Below are positions 46,557-58,998 of a stretch of 64,000 nt of DNA, in pieces. This stretch comes from Nilaparvata lugens (Eukaryota > Arthropoda > Insecta > Hemiptera > Delphacidae). Below the pieces are notes generated by a model. That model was not told the origin of the DNA. It did no database searches and saw nothing but the letters and a program-made list of their open reading frames with translations. Location of the stretch: positions 20,486,532 through 20,550,531 of the forward strand of contig NC_052510.1 of NCBI RefSeq assembly GCF_014356525.2. Reading direction: 5' to 3'. Within the stretch, counting starts at the first letter, position 1, and the number at the start of each line of letters is the position of its first letter. Position numbers and translations under genes: made by a program.

Positions 46557-47670
46557 TTACTGTGTTTGTTAGATTCCAGAGAATGGACATATTGATTATG
46601 CAGATTTTAATTTGTGAATTTTTTCATTTTTAAAGTAGACAGGGATGCTTACAGAGGAGATTTGGAAATCATTGAAATTCTTGTGTGGTGGGGAGGTTCT
46701 CAAAATAAAATCTTGGGGGGTCCAAGTCAGCAGTATTTGAAACAATCTTCTACTGGCGATATTTTAGTGGAGGTGGGGATTGCATTCATGGAGGAAGGAA
46801 GTGGATTCATCAAGGTGCAATTGCTAAAATGATCTCTTATCCCTAAAAATTTAAAATGATAAATTTATTGCCAAATACAAGAAATATTTTTACAAATAAA
46901 AATAATCATTAAAATACAATAGTTTTTGGCGTGACGAAAAAGAAGCTTTGAGCTCCAAAATAAATAATTCAATATTGTCCAATCGTTGGATAAGCCTACA
47001 CTCCATTATCCAATAAATACAACTTATTTGTGGTATTTATATGGTCAGAGTAGCTATAAACAGAATGTTCCAAAAAAGGTTCATCAGCCGAAGACCATAC
47101 ATTCCACATAAAATTTGCAACAAAACATGTCCAGTAAATTTTATTTTTCTTATATCCACCAAGATTCAGATAATTGGTTTTATTGTTTCACGTTTTTGAT
47201 TTATTTATGAACGCTCGAAGTTGGAATTAAAGTACATTCGTCGAGTACAAAGCCAAATTCCAAACAGTTTGATTGCTCATAAAAATTTCAAAAACGTCAA
47301 ACAAAGGAACAAATTAAATGAATCTTATTGAAGATGGTTTCCTCTTCCCAACCATATCCTTGGAATTAGATTGCGACTGATAGTTTTCTAGTTATCGACG
47401 TTTCTTCTAAAATAAAAAAAAAATTATAAAGACCAAGGACTAAGGTCGATATCAGAACATTTCACTGATTTTGTATGCAAATCTCATGTAGAATCTGTTG
47501 TCATTGGTTATTACACCTTCCGTCGGACACTCTTTATTACAAACTAATCGATGAAATTTAAAAAATAATTTTCTTAATAATGAATTCAATTGAAAATTTG
47601 GGCGTTTTATTTATATCAACTTCCATTTTCTAAAATAATTCAATTTATCTACTCCAAAGTAAGTGGATGA
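46557..47670. other. Mostly AT-rich; hairpin-repeat relative at 46925-46965
   Basis: The segment tttttggcgtgacgaaaaag, then aagctttgagctcc is a diverged copy of the hairpin repeat at 13198-13240. A frame ending at 46832 (46614-46832) has an unusual WWGGSQNKILGGPSQQ stretch and a possible acceptor but no recognisable family. It is not called. Confidence 0.35.
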
Positions 47671-47841
47671 ATGAAGCTGTATTTGGAAAAGTATAAGCTG
47701 CATTGCAACTTGCAAGAGAATTGCTACAATAACATGACATTGCAAACACATCACATCTGGTCTCCTCGTTGGCCAACCGTTCTGATCTTGGGAAATACTT
47801 TATTGTTGGATATTATTGTTTATAAGTTGTTGGATAACAGG
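47671..47841 (+). CDS. Candidate small membrane protein, exon 1
   Basis: ATG 47671 is directly preceded by an in-frame TGA. It opens 57 codons: MKLYLEKYKLHCNLQENCYN, a short polar middle, then the hydrophobic WPTVLILGNTLLLDIIVYKL and LDNR. The donor CAGG|GTAAGA lies at 47842. With the exon at 47994 in phase 0, a 65-residue protein with one membrane span results. No family is recognised. The strong donor and acceptor are the support, and the short length keeps the confidence low. Confidence 0.25.
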
Positions 47842-47993
47842 GTAAGAAAATGTAGCTCATAATTGGATCAAGGTATGCTAAATAAATAAAATAATTTATC
47901 CTCCCACATGATGAACAAACAAGATGCCCCTTCAATGAAGGACTACTCATAAAATGCACTCCATACATTCTAATCTTGTTTCTATTTTTTTAG

Positions 47994-48020
47994 AAATGCG
48001 GAATTCAGTTTATTGTCTAG
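47994..48020 (+). CDS. Candidate small membrane protein, terminal exon
   Basis: The acceptor TTTCTATTTTTTTAG (ending at 47993) has an excellent pyrimidine tract. Phase 0 continues KCGIQFIV and then TAG. The intron would be 152 bases. At eight codons this is a weak signal on its own. Confidence 0.2.
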   Translation, partial: KCGIQFIV

Positions 48021-48971
48021 CTTTAGGTTGGAAAATGACTGTTTAGCCATGACTATTCCTATCAACTCTTGTTTGATGTAGATAACATATTTCATTGGCC
48101 TTGGCTTGATCAAAAACTAAAGGCAATTGACAAGATTACATTCCATAGTTTTAAACCTCAAAATGATAAAAAACTTGAAACTTTTATCAAGACTAAATAG
48201 AATTATCGACTTTATTTTCAATAAATTGGAAACTGAATTGCGGAAGTGAATTGAAATCATACAAGGTCACACTATGCAGGTCAAGTTAACGAAAAGATGT
48301 TAACCTTGGTCAGAAAAAGCTTGTAAATTCGATTAAGGAATTTAAATTCATTGATTACTGAAATGTAATTGTTTACTGGAATAATTTGACAAATTTTGTC
48401 AACTATTGATTCACATTTATGTAGAATATTTCAATTGTTGGAACCAACTGTGAAACCGCTCTAGAGCTGTGGTATCTACCCACTACCTACCTAGCCCCAT
48501 CTACTAGTGAAAGATATCTCTGTAGCCGATATTATTTTCAGTCTTATCAAGAGTTAACATGTTTCAACTAATTTTTGATTTTTCTCATTTTTATCTCATT
48601 TTCATCTGGCGTTCATAATATTATCTATTATTAATTTTTTAGAATATGGTAATTTTAATACTCCATTCATCTAAATTATTGTTATTTACAAGTTCTTGGA
48701 AATTCTTTTTTTTTCAAGCTTCACGAAGACATAGATTGTTAGAGGTCTACCCAGGATGATTTCTCAAGAATGGCACTAGTTTTAAAGAATTGTAAGTATT
48801 TGTTTCATTTCTCTGCTTCAATTCGCAAAGAAGAAACTTTTCGAAATAAATAAATCAGATCTTGAGAGAAAAATCAATATCAAATCAGTGACAGTTCACC
48901 CAGAAATACAGTCAAAACAATTCACTCCAAATATTTCTAACCACAAAATGATCAAAATAGCAATCACTCAC
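48021..48971. other. AT-rich stretch, no gene seen
   Basis: No exon is supported. It is inferred to be the start of the intron belonging to the minus-strand 5' UTR-like exon that ends at 48972. Confidence 0.3.
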
Positions 48972-49900
48972 CAGTTTTGCGCTCGTGTTATCCAAAAAAC
49001 AATCCAAAATAGTGAAGAGGTGTAAGTAATCCAAAAGGCACTGATGTTGACACGAACACTATATGGTTTTTGTTTATATTTCCCACACGAGAAAATGATA
49101 AAATATCACACAAACAGTAACACACTGAAACCGTGTTAGGTGTTCAATACATCCACTGGTAATGAATTCACAACTCAAATAAAAATATGCAATTCGTAGA
49201 AAAAATTATCCAAGAAATCACTTTCACTCCTCCATAAACGTTAGATCAATCCAAAACACAAATACACTAGAATTGAATTTTTCAATTGAACAATACACAC
49301 TGAGACACTTGGGAGTATTAGTTGTAGCAATGATGATAATAACAATAAATATAGTAAATAACTATGATGGTAATAATAATAAATATATAATCCAGTGACA
49401 CACTTTTCAAGTTATTATACGTAGCACAGGTTCACAATTTCTTGTAGTTTTTGAAGTGAAAGTGATACGAGTTTTCCCTATTGGGAGGGTTGTAAAAATA
49501 TCCAAAAATGTTCGAGTTTCATTGGGGACGGAGTTGCTCACAGCACTTGTTTCAACTGTCACTTAGAACACGTGTTTTCCACCAATTCACACCATTTTTG
49601 TGCGAGTAGTTTTCCACCATCCAAAGTTTTCCACTGTGTGTAGAGGGGGTAGAACACGCGGGAAAAACTGTCGGAAAAGTATAGATTTGTAGGGTAGTAG
49701 AGTTGACGCGTGAAATCGATGTAAATAAGAGGTTATGGTAACTTCAGTTCCGAATCGCGAGACGGTTGTAAGGCGACTGACGGCTTTCAACAATGAACCA
49801 ACCTTCGCGGACAAGGTGAGGCGGTGGGGGGAGTTAGCGTCGAGAGGGGGACGCCGGTGTCCCCCACAAACGAAATGGAAAGGAGTCACTCACTCACTCG
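48972..49900 (-). other. Probable long 5' UTR first exon, minus strand
   Basis: Read on the minus strand, about 900 bases run from a CpG-richer start (about 49750-49900, gggggacgccggtgtccccc region) through AT-richer sequence without a sustained frame. They reach a consensus donor AAACTG|GTGAGTGA with GT at 48971-48970. Words such as gtgttcgtgtcaacatcag and cagtgtgttactgtttgtg resemble insect 5' leaders. The coding exons would lie further left on the minus strand and were not found. Alternatively the CpG patch is a promoter and the donor is chance. Confidence 0.35.
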
Positions 49901-50330
49901 TTCACTCTATCTCTCTCTGTTGCATGCGATCCACAAATAATGAAAAACTTAGTATATTCAAATATTAAAATTATTTGAAATATTGTATGTCTTTAGAATC
50001 TATCATGAAATAGATATATTTATTCCACTTTAATCCATGCGTTAAACTCTGGCTGTACAGCATGGTGTAGGCTATAGAAGAATGTCTGGTACTTTCGCTC
50101 ACCTGGAGTCTGCAGCTCTCGGCAAAGACCAGGGCCATCAAGGAAAGGTCGTCATCACACTGTGACAAACCTGACACTCGCACGCGCAATCCCGCCACTA
50201 TTTGATGGCTTAATCAAGTGTGGACGGAAGAAGGAGTTACAGGAAGAATTTTTGTAGTGATGGTGTAATAATCTGTGTTTTCATTGGTGAAACAAATTGA
50301 TGTAATTTTTTTATTGCTAATATCTATTGT
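49901..50330. other. No gene seen; possible promoter DNA
   Basis: This lies upstream of the minus-strand exon if that exon is real. It includes a CpG-containing patch (50150-50200). No TATA box could be assigned with confidence. Confidence 0.25.
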
Positions 50331-50334
50331 TTTA

Positions 50335-51394
50335 CTCTATGACCATTTATCATCGCTGAAAAAGATTTAAATAGTGTTTCTGTCACTAAGTGTTTTTTCT
50401 TGTTGAAATTTTTCTAAACTCTAAATCAACATTCTAACCTAAACCAAAAATGATCAAGAATCTGCTGTATCCATGATAAATATGAGAACAACTAAAATAC
50501 AAATAAAAAATAAATGAAACAAATCTTAAATAGAAATATCACAATCAAGCATTATTGACATCATACACTGGTTCCAGATAGAAAAGTTTGGTCACTTTTG
50601 CGCAACTAAAAATAATTAAAAGTGAATACCTCCTAGTACATTGAACGTGATACAAGCCTCAATTTAATTACTTAATGATAATTTCTCATCAAATATGATT
50701 TGTGTATTTGCTGAATGCTTTTCTGTGTATAATTGCCAAGTATAATTCTATCAAATATACCTTGATAGGATGGAACAGCTATAAAGCATTCCGTGTCTTA
50801 TCAACATAATTTCAAAAGTTCTATTGTGTACATTGTACTGTGAACGCCAGTTGAGCTAGTTATCTCTATGACCATTTATCATCGCTGAAAAAGATTTAAA
50901 TAGTGTTTCTGTCACTAAGTGTTTTTTCTTGTTGAAATTTTTCTAAACTCTAAATCAACATTCTAACCTAAACCAAAAATGATCAAGAATCTGCTGTATC
51001 CATGATAAATATGAGAACAACTAAAATACAAATAAAAAATAAATGAAACAAATCTTAAATAGAAATATCACAATCAAGCATTATTGACATCATACACTGG
51101 TTCCAGATAGAAAAGTTTGGTCACTTTTGCGCAACTAAAAATAATTAAAAGTGAATACCTCCTAGTACATTGAACGTGATACAAGCCTCAATTAATTACT
51201 TAATGATAATTTCTCATCAAATATGATTTGTGTATTTGCTGAATGCTTTTCTGTGTATAATTGCCAAGTATAATTCTATCAAATATACCTTGATAGGATG
51301 GAACAGCTATAAAGCATTCCGTGTCTTATCAACATAATTTCAAAAGTTCTATTGTGTACATTGTACTGTGAACGCCAGTTGAGCTAGTTATCTC
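50335..51394. repeat. 529-bp near-identical tandem duplication
   Basis: Copy 1 is 50335-50863 and copy 2 is 50864 to about 51394. Both start ctctatgaccatttatcat and end gccagttgagctagttat. The only difference I see is one T (caatttaattac versus caattaattac). Neither copy has coding capacity. The near-identity means a very recent duplication or an assembly artefact. Confidence 0.95.
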
Positions 51395-53092
51395 ATAACT
51401 TAGCTAGAAATTACTCATCGTTTATTCGAATGAGTGATTTCCATCTCTTTGATAATCTGTTGTGTGGTATCACTAATCACATTGATAAAAAACTGATTCA
51501 TCTGAATAGATTAATGTCTAATCAGGAATTAAGACTTGATTAGGAGATCTATGAATACTTCAAATCATATAATTTGAAGTTTGAGTTAAAATAGCATACA
51601 GTTCCAAACAGAACATACTGATCTTGGCCATGGTCTTATTTTTGAGAGCCAAGGATGATAATGACGGTATTCCTGAAACTTCTCTTATGACATAGCATTT
51701 GATAATTATGATTCGTGGAGGAAGAAATTTATTATTATTCGTTGATTCACAAGAATGAGAAACTATTCTAGCATGTGACTGGAATATAGCTTTATTATTA
51801 GTTATTATACTAAAATAAAGTAGAGCTTTAAAGTTTATTCATTCATTACAGTCTATTCTGGATTTTTTCCTAGGGGGAATTTTTTCCATACATTTATCAA
51901 TATATTATTGACAATTTCAATTTATTATTGTAATTCATGATCAACAAACTATCAGTTATGATCAACGATCATTTTCTTCAATCATGATAGAGTTATTCCA
52001 ATAATAAATTAACATACTACGGGTGGTACAAGAAACACAGACATGTGCAGCCAGTCTATCGTAATACCCTTAAATTTACACACAACTCATATTAATCATA
52101 AAATATACAACTGTCTCTTTCAATTTCTGAGACGAACATCATTACTGTTATCGGTTGATAGCACATAAAACAAATATTGTTCCCAAAATTCAATAATCAC
52201 ATAAGCGACAAGAAGATACACCACATAGAATAAACAAACAAATACAAATACAAACATCGACTGAGATAGTGATACGACCAAATTTTGTTGGAATGATTCC
52301 AACCGACTGCGTTCCACAGATTGTTAGCATTCAACTTAAACAATGACAGACAATGTAATCGAAAATGTGCTCTGAATTCTTCAACATGAATTACGGAATG
52401 TGGAATTCTTCAACATGAATTACGGAATGTGGAAAACTGTATGAATTTATTCATATATTAATTTAATCAAATGAAGATTCTTGGATATCAGAGAAAATAC
52501 GAGTAGTGGAGGATTAATGCGCCAAATCAATAATTTAAAATTGTTTGAAAAGAATAGAATACTTTCCAGGATGCAAGACAGAAAAAAAACAATCAACACA
52601 TGGAGAAGCAACAAATTGTCTATAAAATGAAATTCACTTCACTTGAACTGTCAGTATTACTCATAAATTAATTAGATCAACACTTCCCATTTGAAGTGAA
52701 ACATACTATAAGAGTCATTATGAATTTATTATTTATGTAGATCAATAATGAATAGGGTGTCAAATAGGAGAGATTAATAATGGATTAATTCTAGAAGAAG
52801 TTTCAGAGGATCAACATGAGAACTATGAATGAATTAATTACATGTCCATAAGTCCAATATAATTATTAGATAAATTCAATAAATAATATTTAAAATATAA
52901 CAAATTAGCTTCAGAAGAATCCAACATTATTATTCTGTAATTGGTTACTGAATTAAGTAAAATTTATAACGCAAACATTTTTCAATATTAATGGTGATTC
53001 GAGTGTAAGTTTTTGCTTTTATTCAGTTTTTCAACCGTCAAATTTAAAATTCTTATTTTTTGTTGTTTTTGAGTAAACATGGACTAAATTTT
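51395..53092. other. AT-rich stretch with a 29-bp tandem repeat
   Basis: The unit gaattcttcaacatgaatta then cggaatgtg is repeated at 52374 and 52403. Otherwise no exon or structured element was recognised. Confidence 0.5.
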
Positions 53093-53205
53093 AAAAAGTG
53101 GAATCATAACCCTCGGACTTTTAAAATGTTATCTAAATTTGGGAGAGAAATAGTACAAAATGAATCCTTAGTTTTTCTCTCCCATTCAGAGTTTCCTTGT
53201 AAAAA
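53093..53205 (+). repeat. Dispersed repeat, + orientation copy
   Basis: The segments gtggaatcataaccctcgga, then cttttaaaatgttatctaaa, tttgggagagaaatagta, and finally ccttagtttttctctccc match, in reverse orientation, the segment at 54528-54652. I recall it as a common planthopper repeat. It is non-coding. Confidence 0.65.
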
Positions 53206-53399
53206 TTATAAATAAATTCTAAATTGTACAACTACAAATACTATTATAGTAAATAGTCAACTCCAGTAAAAATTCTTACTAGAGCCAAAGGAAAATGGGA
53301 GCAACCAAGAGTATCGTATTCATAATATATTTATAGAGAGATTATCATATTTTCTTTGCTATTTCTAATCAATATATGATGTCAAACCTCAACCTAGAA

Positions 53400-53900
53400 G
53401 TTTTCCCGCGTGAGTTTTGACTTAGATAGCCCACCGATCATGACACCAAAACAACAAAGCAAGCGTCTCTGTTCACAGAAGATAGATAAAAAATGCGAGC
53501 GATTTCGGCGATAGAAGGACTGAACAAAGAAAATGTGTAACGAGGTCTACATTGCTACGTCGATGACGATCGTGCGAAAATTCGGGGCTCTCTAATGAAG
53601 CTGCAGGCCGTTATCAGCAGCAGCATCAGCATCAGTCACCAGTCAAATCAGCAGTAAAAGTGAAAGCGACTGGAGAGAATTTTTGGCAACCAGTCCCAAC
53701 CAACCGCACTCGCTCATTCAATGCAACAATCCGCTCACGAAGAAGATGCTACGAAAGTACTGTACATGAAGTCTAAAACAACCTGATCAAGATTTAACTA
53801 TGTCAGAGTCCGCTGAAGGAGATGCTAGAGAGTGCATGAAGTATAGAGAGGCTCCTGATCAAGAATGAACTATGTCAGAGGTGATAGCAATGTTATCACC
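53400..53900. other. CpG-richer patch with a 72-bp duplication
   Basis: Balanced, CpG-containing DNA (gcgagcgatttcggcgatag, then cgtcgatgacgatcgtgcg) is followed by a direct duplication: cctgatcaag.ttaactatgtcagag at 53782 and 53854, with flanking ggagatgctag..gtgcatgaagt similarity. It could hold a promoter or a 5' UTR exon. No frame is sustained. Confidence 0.35.
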
Positions 53901-54034
53901 AAGCCATTTTTCATGAAGCTCTATTGACATGAAACCATTTCTGAAGCAAAAAAGCCTAATAAATAGTGTCATGAAAAATACTTGATTCCTTTCAAATTCA
54001 TATTCAAGTATTCTTCCAATCAAACATATAATGA

Positions 54035-54215
54035 TGAACCCCCCTTACGCCATGGACGCACCCCCCTGAAATTCCTTAAATTCAGCTGCTGCCCCCCTTG
54101 ATAAAATTTTTAAAAAGATTACCTTCAGTAGTCATTCAAGTCCCAAGATTTGATTTTGAGCCCTCTCAACAATTTCAAGGACGCAGTCTGCGTCCAAGCC
54201 CCCCTCCCTGTGAAA
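54035..54215. repeat. C-run repeat, second copy of CTGCGTCCAARCCCCC family
   Basis: It shares aagatttgattttga and gcagtctgcgtccaagccccc with the segment at 38560-38735, and has extra C-run blocks (gcacccccctgaaattcctt and ctgccccccttgataaaatt) on the left. Non-coding. Confidence 0.6.
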
Positions 54216-54527
54216 TATCCATAATTTACATTTGGAACAATTTAATCCCGTATTAGACAATATGTGCGCAGAATAGAAGTTGTAGTATGTAATCCCTTAC
54301 ATTCTAATATTCAAAGTTGTATTCAGTTATAACTTTGTAGAAAAAATACTTCTTAAGAGTACTTAGAGTAAAGAGTGAGTGAAAAGTATCAACTTCAAGT
54401 TACAGGTACATCGATATCGGAGGAACATCGTTCATTCTAAATCATACATTATTGAACGGAACTCTATTTGAAATCATTAATGCTAGTGGCAGACATAATT
54501 GAATTCATTCATTCATCCATTTATTAT

Positions 54528-54652
54528 TTTTACAAGAGAGGACTGACGGGGAGAGAAAAACTAAGGATACTCCTTGTTCTATTTCTCTCCCAAATTTAGA
54601 TTACATTTTGAAAGTTCAAAATAGGGTTATGATTTCACTTCTCTGAATAGAA
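54528..54652 (-). repeat. Dispersed repeat, inverted copy
   Basis: The reverse complement matches 53093-53205 over most of its length (gtgaaatcataaccctattt, then gtaatctaaatttgggagag). The left flank, (ttca)n-like attcattcattcatcc, would be the tail of the element. The two copies face each other 1.3 kb apart. Confidence 0.65.
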
Positions 54653-54984
54653 GTTACTATCAGAAGATATCCCTCTATTCTACAAACGAGACATCTTTCT
54701 ATATCTCCATTCCATTGACTTTGTATGGCCGTCATCCCTGTACCACTATACACAACTTGCTACAATGTTGTACCAATAGATTCTGGTGTTTCTAGCATCT
54801 TCTAGAATCGTGAGCCTTTGGCGTTACTATGGCAACAGCTAGGATGAAGCGGCAGAGAAAGTGGCGAGTTATCTATGGACCGATCGTTTATTAATTTGAG
54901 ACTAAGTATACGGATGTTCCATGCAGGATGCAGCCATGCTATGCTATGGTACCGTTGGCAGTGGGTGGATCATGACCAGCTCAC

Positions 54985-56590
54985 TCTACCTTTCATCTCT
55001 TGTTTCTTCCACTTTCCATTGTTGTTCTCGATCTCCTACTCTAGCTCCTGTTTTCAACATCTCTTTCTTATTGATCATTCTTTGTAGTATTTATTATCAA
55101 TATTTTTCTTTTGTTGATTTCTTATTTTTATCATTTTCTTGATTCACATTCTTCTTATTACTATCCTCCTACATAATACTATATATATCTCCTCCTTCCT
55201 TATCTTCTCCTGATCCTTTTTTCTCTCTACGTGGTTCTCGGTTCCCGTTCTCACCTTTAAATCTCAGAACTTATTTGGTGTCAGTGCAATGCAATGAATT
55301 TTCGGGATACCATCCGGTAATTTCCCGGGACTTGTGTCACTATGATAGTGATGATATTCACTTCATACTGAAAGTATTCAATGCTTCTCATTCAATCTCA
55401 ATTTCAATTTTCAATCCTTCAAAAATTCAATTTCCTTTCCTTCTATTTCTACGCTATATCAATTGATATCAATTGATTTTTATTCTTCGATATTCACTTG
55501 GTTTTTTCGTGTTCTACTCAATTGATTTTTTTGCTGAGTAAAATGCTCATATGAGCTTTAAGCTTGTGCGTAGGTAATCAGACGGATTATAAAGAGAGAT
55601 GTGTGGATCCACAGCTTTGGGTGGGTTCCGAATTACCAGGAAGTGATTTTTGAACTTATTTAAAGCTAATTTTTATCTCATCATCCTCTTCTTATCCATC
55701 CAACTCATTCTTATTAATTATTTCCTCCAATACATTAGGTTTATCGGTGTGTCTATCGCTATCCACATCTAGATTCTCTCATACTCTTTTATTCCTCCTT
55801 TCTTCTCAAAAAATATCTCATTTCCTGCTTTCTTCTCACCTTGTCTTCTGCCTTCACCACCTTCCTTCTCCTTCATTTTTCCATTCATCCTCCACAATCA
55901 ATTTGCATATAATTGAAGTATTTCTTCACGTTCCTATAGTATGACTTTACTCCCCCTTCCTTCAATCACCTTTCATCCGAATTTTTCATTAAATTACTCA
56001 TGCAATATTTTTGGTTTCTTACTTCATAATTTTTTTCTAATTCTTATTCTCTTCCCAATTTCATATTTTCCTTCTTCTCCACTACAACCATGTATTTCCT
56101 TCTTTACCACCCTTTTCTCCATTTCTTCCTCCTCTCACTAATTTTTAATTCCCCCCCCCCATTTTTATTATTTCATTTGTCATTTCTATTTCTTTTGTCA
56201 TCTTCCTCCACATTCATCTCCTTCCCAATTCTTCTTCTTATTCTGCATGAATAAATTTTCCTAAACTTTATGATCCACCTCATTCATCAGTAGTTCAAAT
56301 TATGATAACTCTTAACTTCTTAGGGGAGTCCTCTTCTTCTCATTTTGCATTGATATATTTTCTAAACTTTATGATTCACTTCATTTAACAATAGTTCAAT
56401 TTAGGATAACACCCCACTCTTTACATCAAGGCACTCCTAAGTAAATTCAACCTTCTTCATCTCATCCTACTCTTTTTCTTTGTCTGTGTCCCTTCTCTCT
56501 TTTCTCTCCGCATCCTCCTCTCCCATCTAATTTCTAATCCTTTCTTCCATCTCACTTCTGTGCCCTCATCTTCTTGCGAGTCCCTTCACC
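54985..56590. repeat. Long pyrimidine-rich strand-asymmetric tract
   Basis: The + strand is dominated by TTC, TCC, CTT and TCTC words for about 1.6 kb, with weaker stretches at 55280-55660 and 56240-56430, and a ten-base C run near 56151. It mirrors the purine-rich tract at 15168-17110. The long open + strand frames here follow from the bias. Confidence 0.6.
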
Positions 56591-58650
56591 ATGTTGCTTG
56601 ATAATAAGGTGCATGTAGCTGTCGTGCACTTTCTGTGGCCTCATTCTGTGCCCTCTGCACCAGCTTGGTGTTGTGTGGTGCTTGGTGTCAAGAGGATCCG
56701 ATTGTGCTCGTAAAAAGCGAAAGCAGTTTAGGGTTATTTGTGTTGTGGTCTCAAACCTGTTGCTTGTGGGCCACTGTAGGCTCAATATGTGCAACAAATG
56801 AGATCAAACCTTCAACCTTCCGAGCATGTTCTGTATTCTTGTTCCTAATTGCTGGTGTAAAATTAGAAGATACCCATTTCCTGAGCTCAATATTTTCAAC
56901 AAGATTTCATATAAAATCAAACTTTCCAAGCATGTACTGTATTCTTGCTGTTGATTATTGATGGAGGGAAGTTCCTTTTTCTAAACCTCCCAAAATAAGT
57001 TTTTCAGCGACAAAGAATACTCAAGGAATTTAATTGATTCGATAATAGGACAGAAAGATAAAAAACTTCAATGTGAGGAAATTGAAAATGCATCTTAAAA
57101 TTTCTGACATCCACCAAACTAGGCATGATTAATGAAGCAATCTGATCGGGAATTCAGATTGAACTATGATGTATTATGCTACGATATCGTATTCATTCAG
57201 ACCTTATATTATCATCCTCTATTGTAGTTATAGTCCTGTTTTGGAGCAAGTTGATCTGGGTGCTGCAAACACAATAACACTTGTTACTTTCAAGTTGCAA
57301 CTTATTGAATTCGAATTCATTTTATACTTGAGTTATAAGACTTACCTTCCCAAAAAAGAAGACCAATATCCTATCAATGCAGTACGTCACAGGGGGTGGC
57401 TGCAAAATAAAACTATTGTTAATATCAATCGGATAACCTAGTTGTATATAATTTTCAATACCACTAGATATAACTGAATAATTGTTTTTTTATTATAATG
57501 TTTTAAATTTCTACAGGAGAGGCTGAGCATTATATTCAATAGCTCAGGGTAGATGAGTGAAGTGCTGTCGTTACTACGCAAGAATTAGTTTTTGAAAGTT
57601 CTGAATTACAAAATCACTTTCCCAGTAGTTCCGAGTCTACCTTGAACTTCAAGTCAGTCCATATCTTACTATTATCACTCTTTAAACAAGCTTATTAGTG
57701 CTCAGCTCATTATGAACATCATTCTCACCAAGCAAATATACTAGATTCTACAAAGTAGAAAATTTCTCATAATATTCTTGTGTAGAACATGACTGATAGA
57801 ACTTTATGTAATTCTAAAAAAGTGATCACTATACAAGAACTGGAAAAACACTAGCTCTAGCTCAGTACTAATCTGTAGTTTCAATAGTTGAACTTGGATT
57901 TAGAAAACATCCTGAATGCTTTCATTGTAGATAAACCTACCACATAGAGTAGAAGTCTATAGAATACAACTCCATAAATATCTCTGTGTTATAAATCAGT
58001 GAATAAATCTTTGATTGTAAGGTTGACTCTATAGAATGGGCATCACTACACAATCAATCTTGCATTGACAATCAACACTTCAAGGAACGGAAGATGAATT
58101 TAATTAAAATTTGCACGATGTGGTGAAACTGTCTACGGGCAAAATTTGTTAACTTAACCTTGTCGCGAAGGTTCCGGCAAGGCTCACGCACAACAGCAGA
58201 CAGGTTTCATTCCATTCCAGCTCAACATTGGAGAGAAACAGAGAGAGCAAGAGAGAGGTCGTGAGACAGAGAAGAATAGTGAGTGTGCTGGTGAGGGGGA
58301 GACCTTAATGTGCTAATCGAAATTCACATAATTATTACTCTAAACACCCATTCATCTCTGATCTAGATAATTCTATGAACCAATTTCTAAAGGCGTGATC
58401 CGTTTATTCATTGGACAATGTTCCTTCTATACAGTTTGTGGATTGGAGCTCCAATCATTGGTGGTTCTACACTTTATAATATTCTGTGTTATATTAAATG
58501 AAATTTTTACAAAAAACTTTGAATCGTATGAATCATTCTGTGCAACAATACTATCGGTGCAAGATAGTTGCAAATGAAGTTTCATCATACTAGCTCATAT
58601 CACATCTTTTTCAACTTTTCTATTTTCTGCTGAGTTAAGGGCAAACATGA
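56591..58650. other. No gene called; balanced patches
   Basis: Balanced-composition stretches at 56575-56800 and 58140-58310 carry open frames (for example 56635-56961) without recognisable motifs. A 91-codon frame at 57166-57441 has no splice context. The 58150-58310 patch (cgcgaaggttccggcaaggc, then agagagagcaagagagaggt) may be promoter-like. Confidence 0.3.
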
Positions 58651-58998
58651 GCCTATAGCATCACGCTTGTACGTGGGAAATGCCTAGGAGATGGATGGAA
58701 CTCCAACTTGAGTAGGGCTCAGAGCTCTGATCCTCTAAACAACCAGAATTCTCTGAATGTTGAAGCTCATAACAATTGGAAAAGCAATCACCTCACCAAC
58801 TGGAGTGCCGACTACCCAGTCTTTTCGAAGATGTTAATGTGCAATCGCAGTTACAACAGAGAAACTCAACTTATCATATTATCAAGTATCAATCCCTTTT
58901 TTGAGAGTCTTGTTATCTTCCATAATCGATTACAATTCAAGACTATTCAATACAAAATTGAAATTATTCCATCGCAATTATCAATTTCAACAAATTGA
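58651..58998 (+). CDS. Coding-like open stretch, unknown
   Basis: A frame of 115 codons is open from 58651 to the TGA at 58996-58998. The first two thirds have balanced codon use (GKCLGDGWNSNLSRAQSSDP, LNNQNSLNVEAHNNW and WSADYPVFSKMLMCNRSYNR). There is no ATG near the start. If it is an exon it would need the acceptor CCTATAG at 58658 or one upstream. No family is recognised. Confidence 0.2.
   Translation, partial: AYSITLVRGKCLGDGWNSNLSRAQSSDPLNNQNSLNVEAHNNWKSNHLTNWSADYPVFSKMLMCNRSYNRETQLIILSSINPFFESLVIFHNRLQFKTIQYKIEIIPSQLSISTN

Noticed and set aside
46614..46832. Possible terminal exon with WWGGSQNKILGGPSQQ
   Set aside because: The acceptor is weak, the Gly/Trp text follows G-rich bases, and there is no recognisable family or upstream exon.
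49587..49889. Minus-strand 100-codon ORF
   Set aside because: No family resemblance. The stretch is better explained as a CpG-rich promoter or 5' leader, and several frames are open because stops are rare in the GC-rich part.
55747..56141. Ser/Leu/Phe/Pro-rich + ORFs
   Set aside because: They follow from the pyrimidine bias of the tract.
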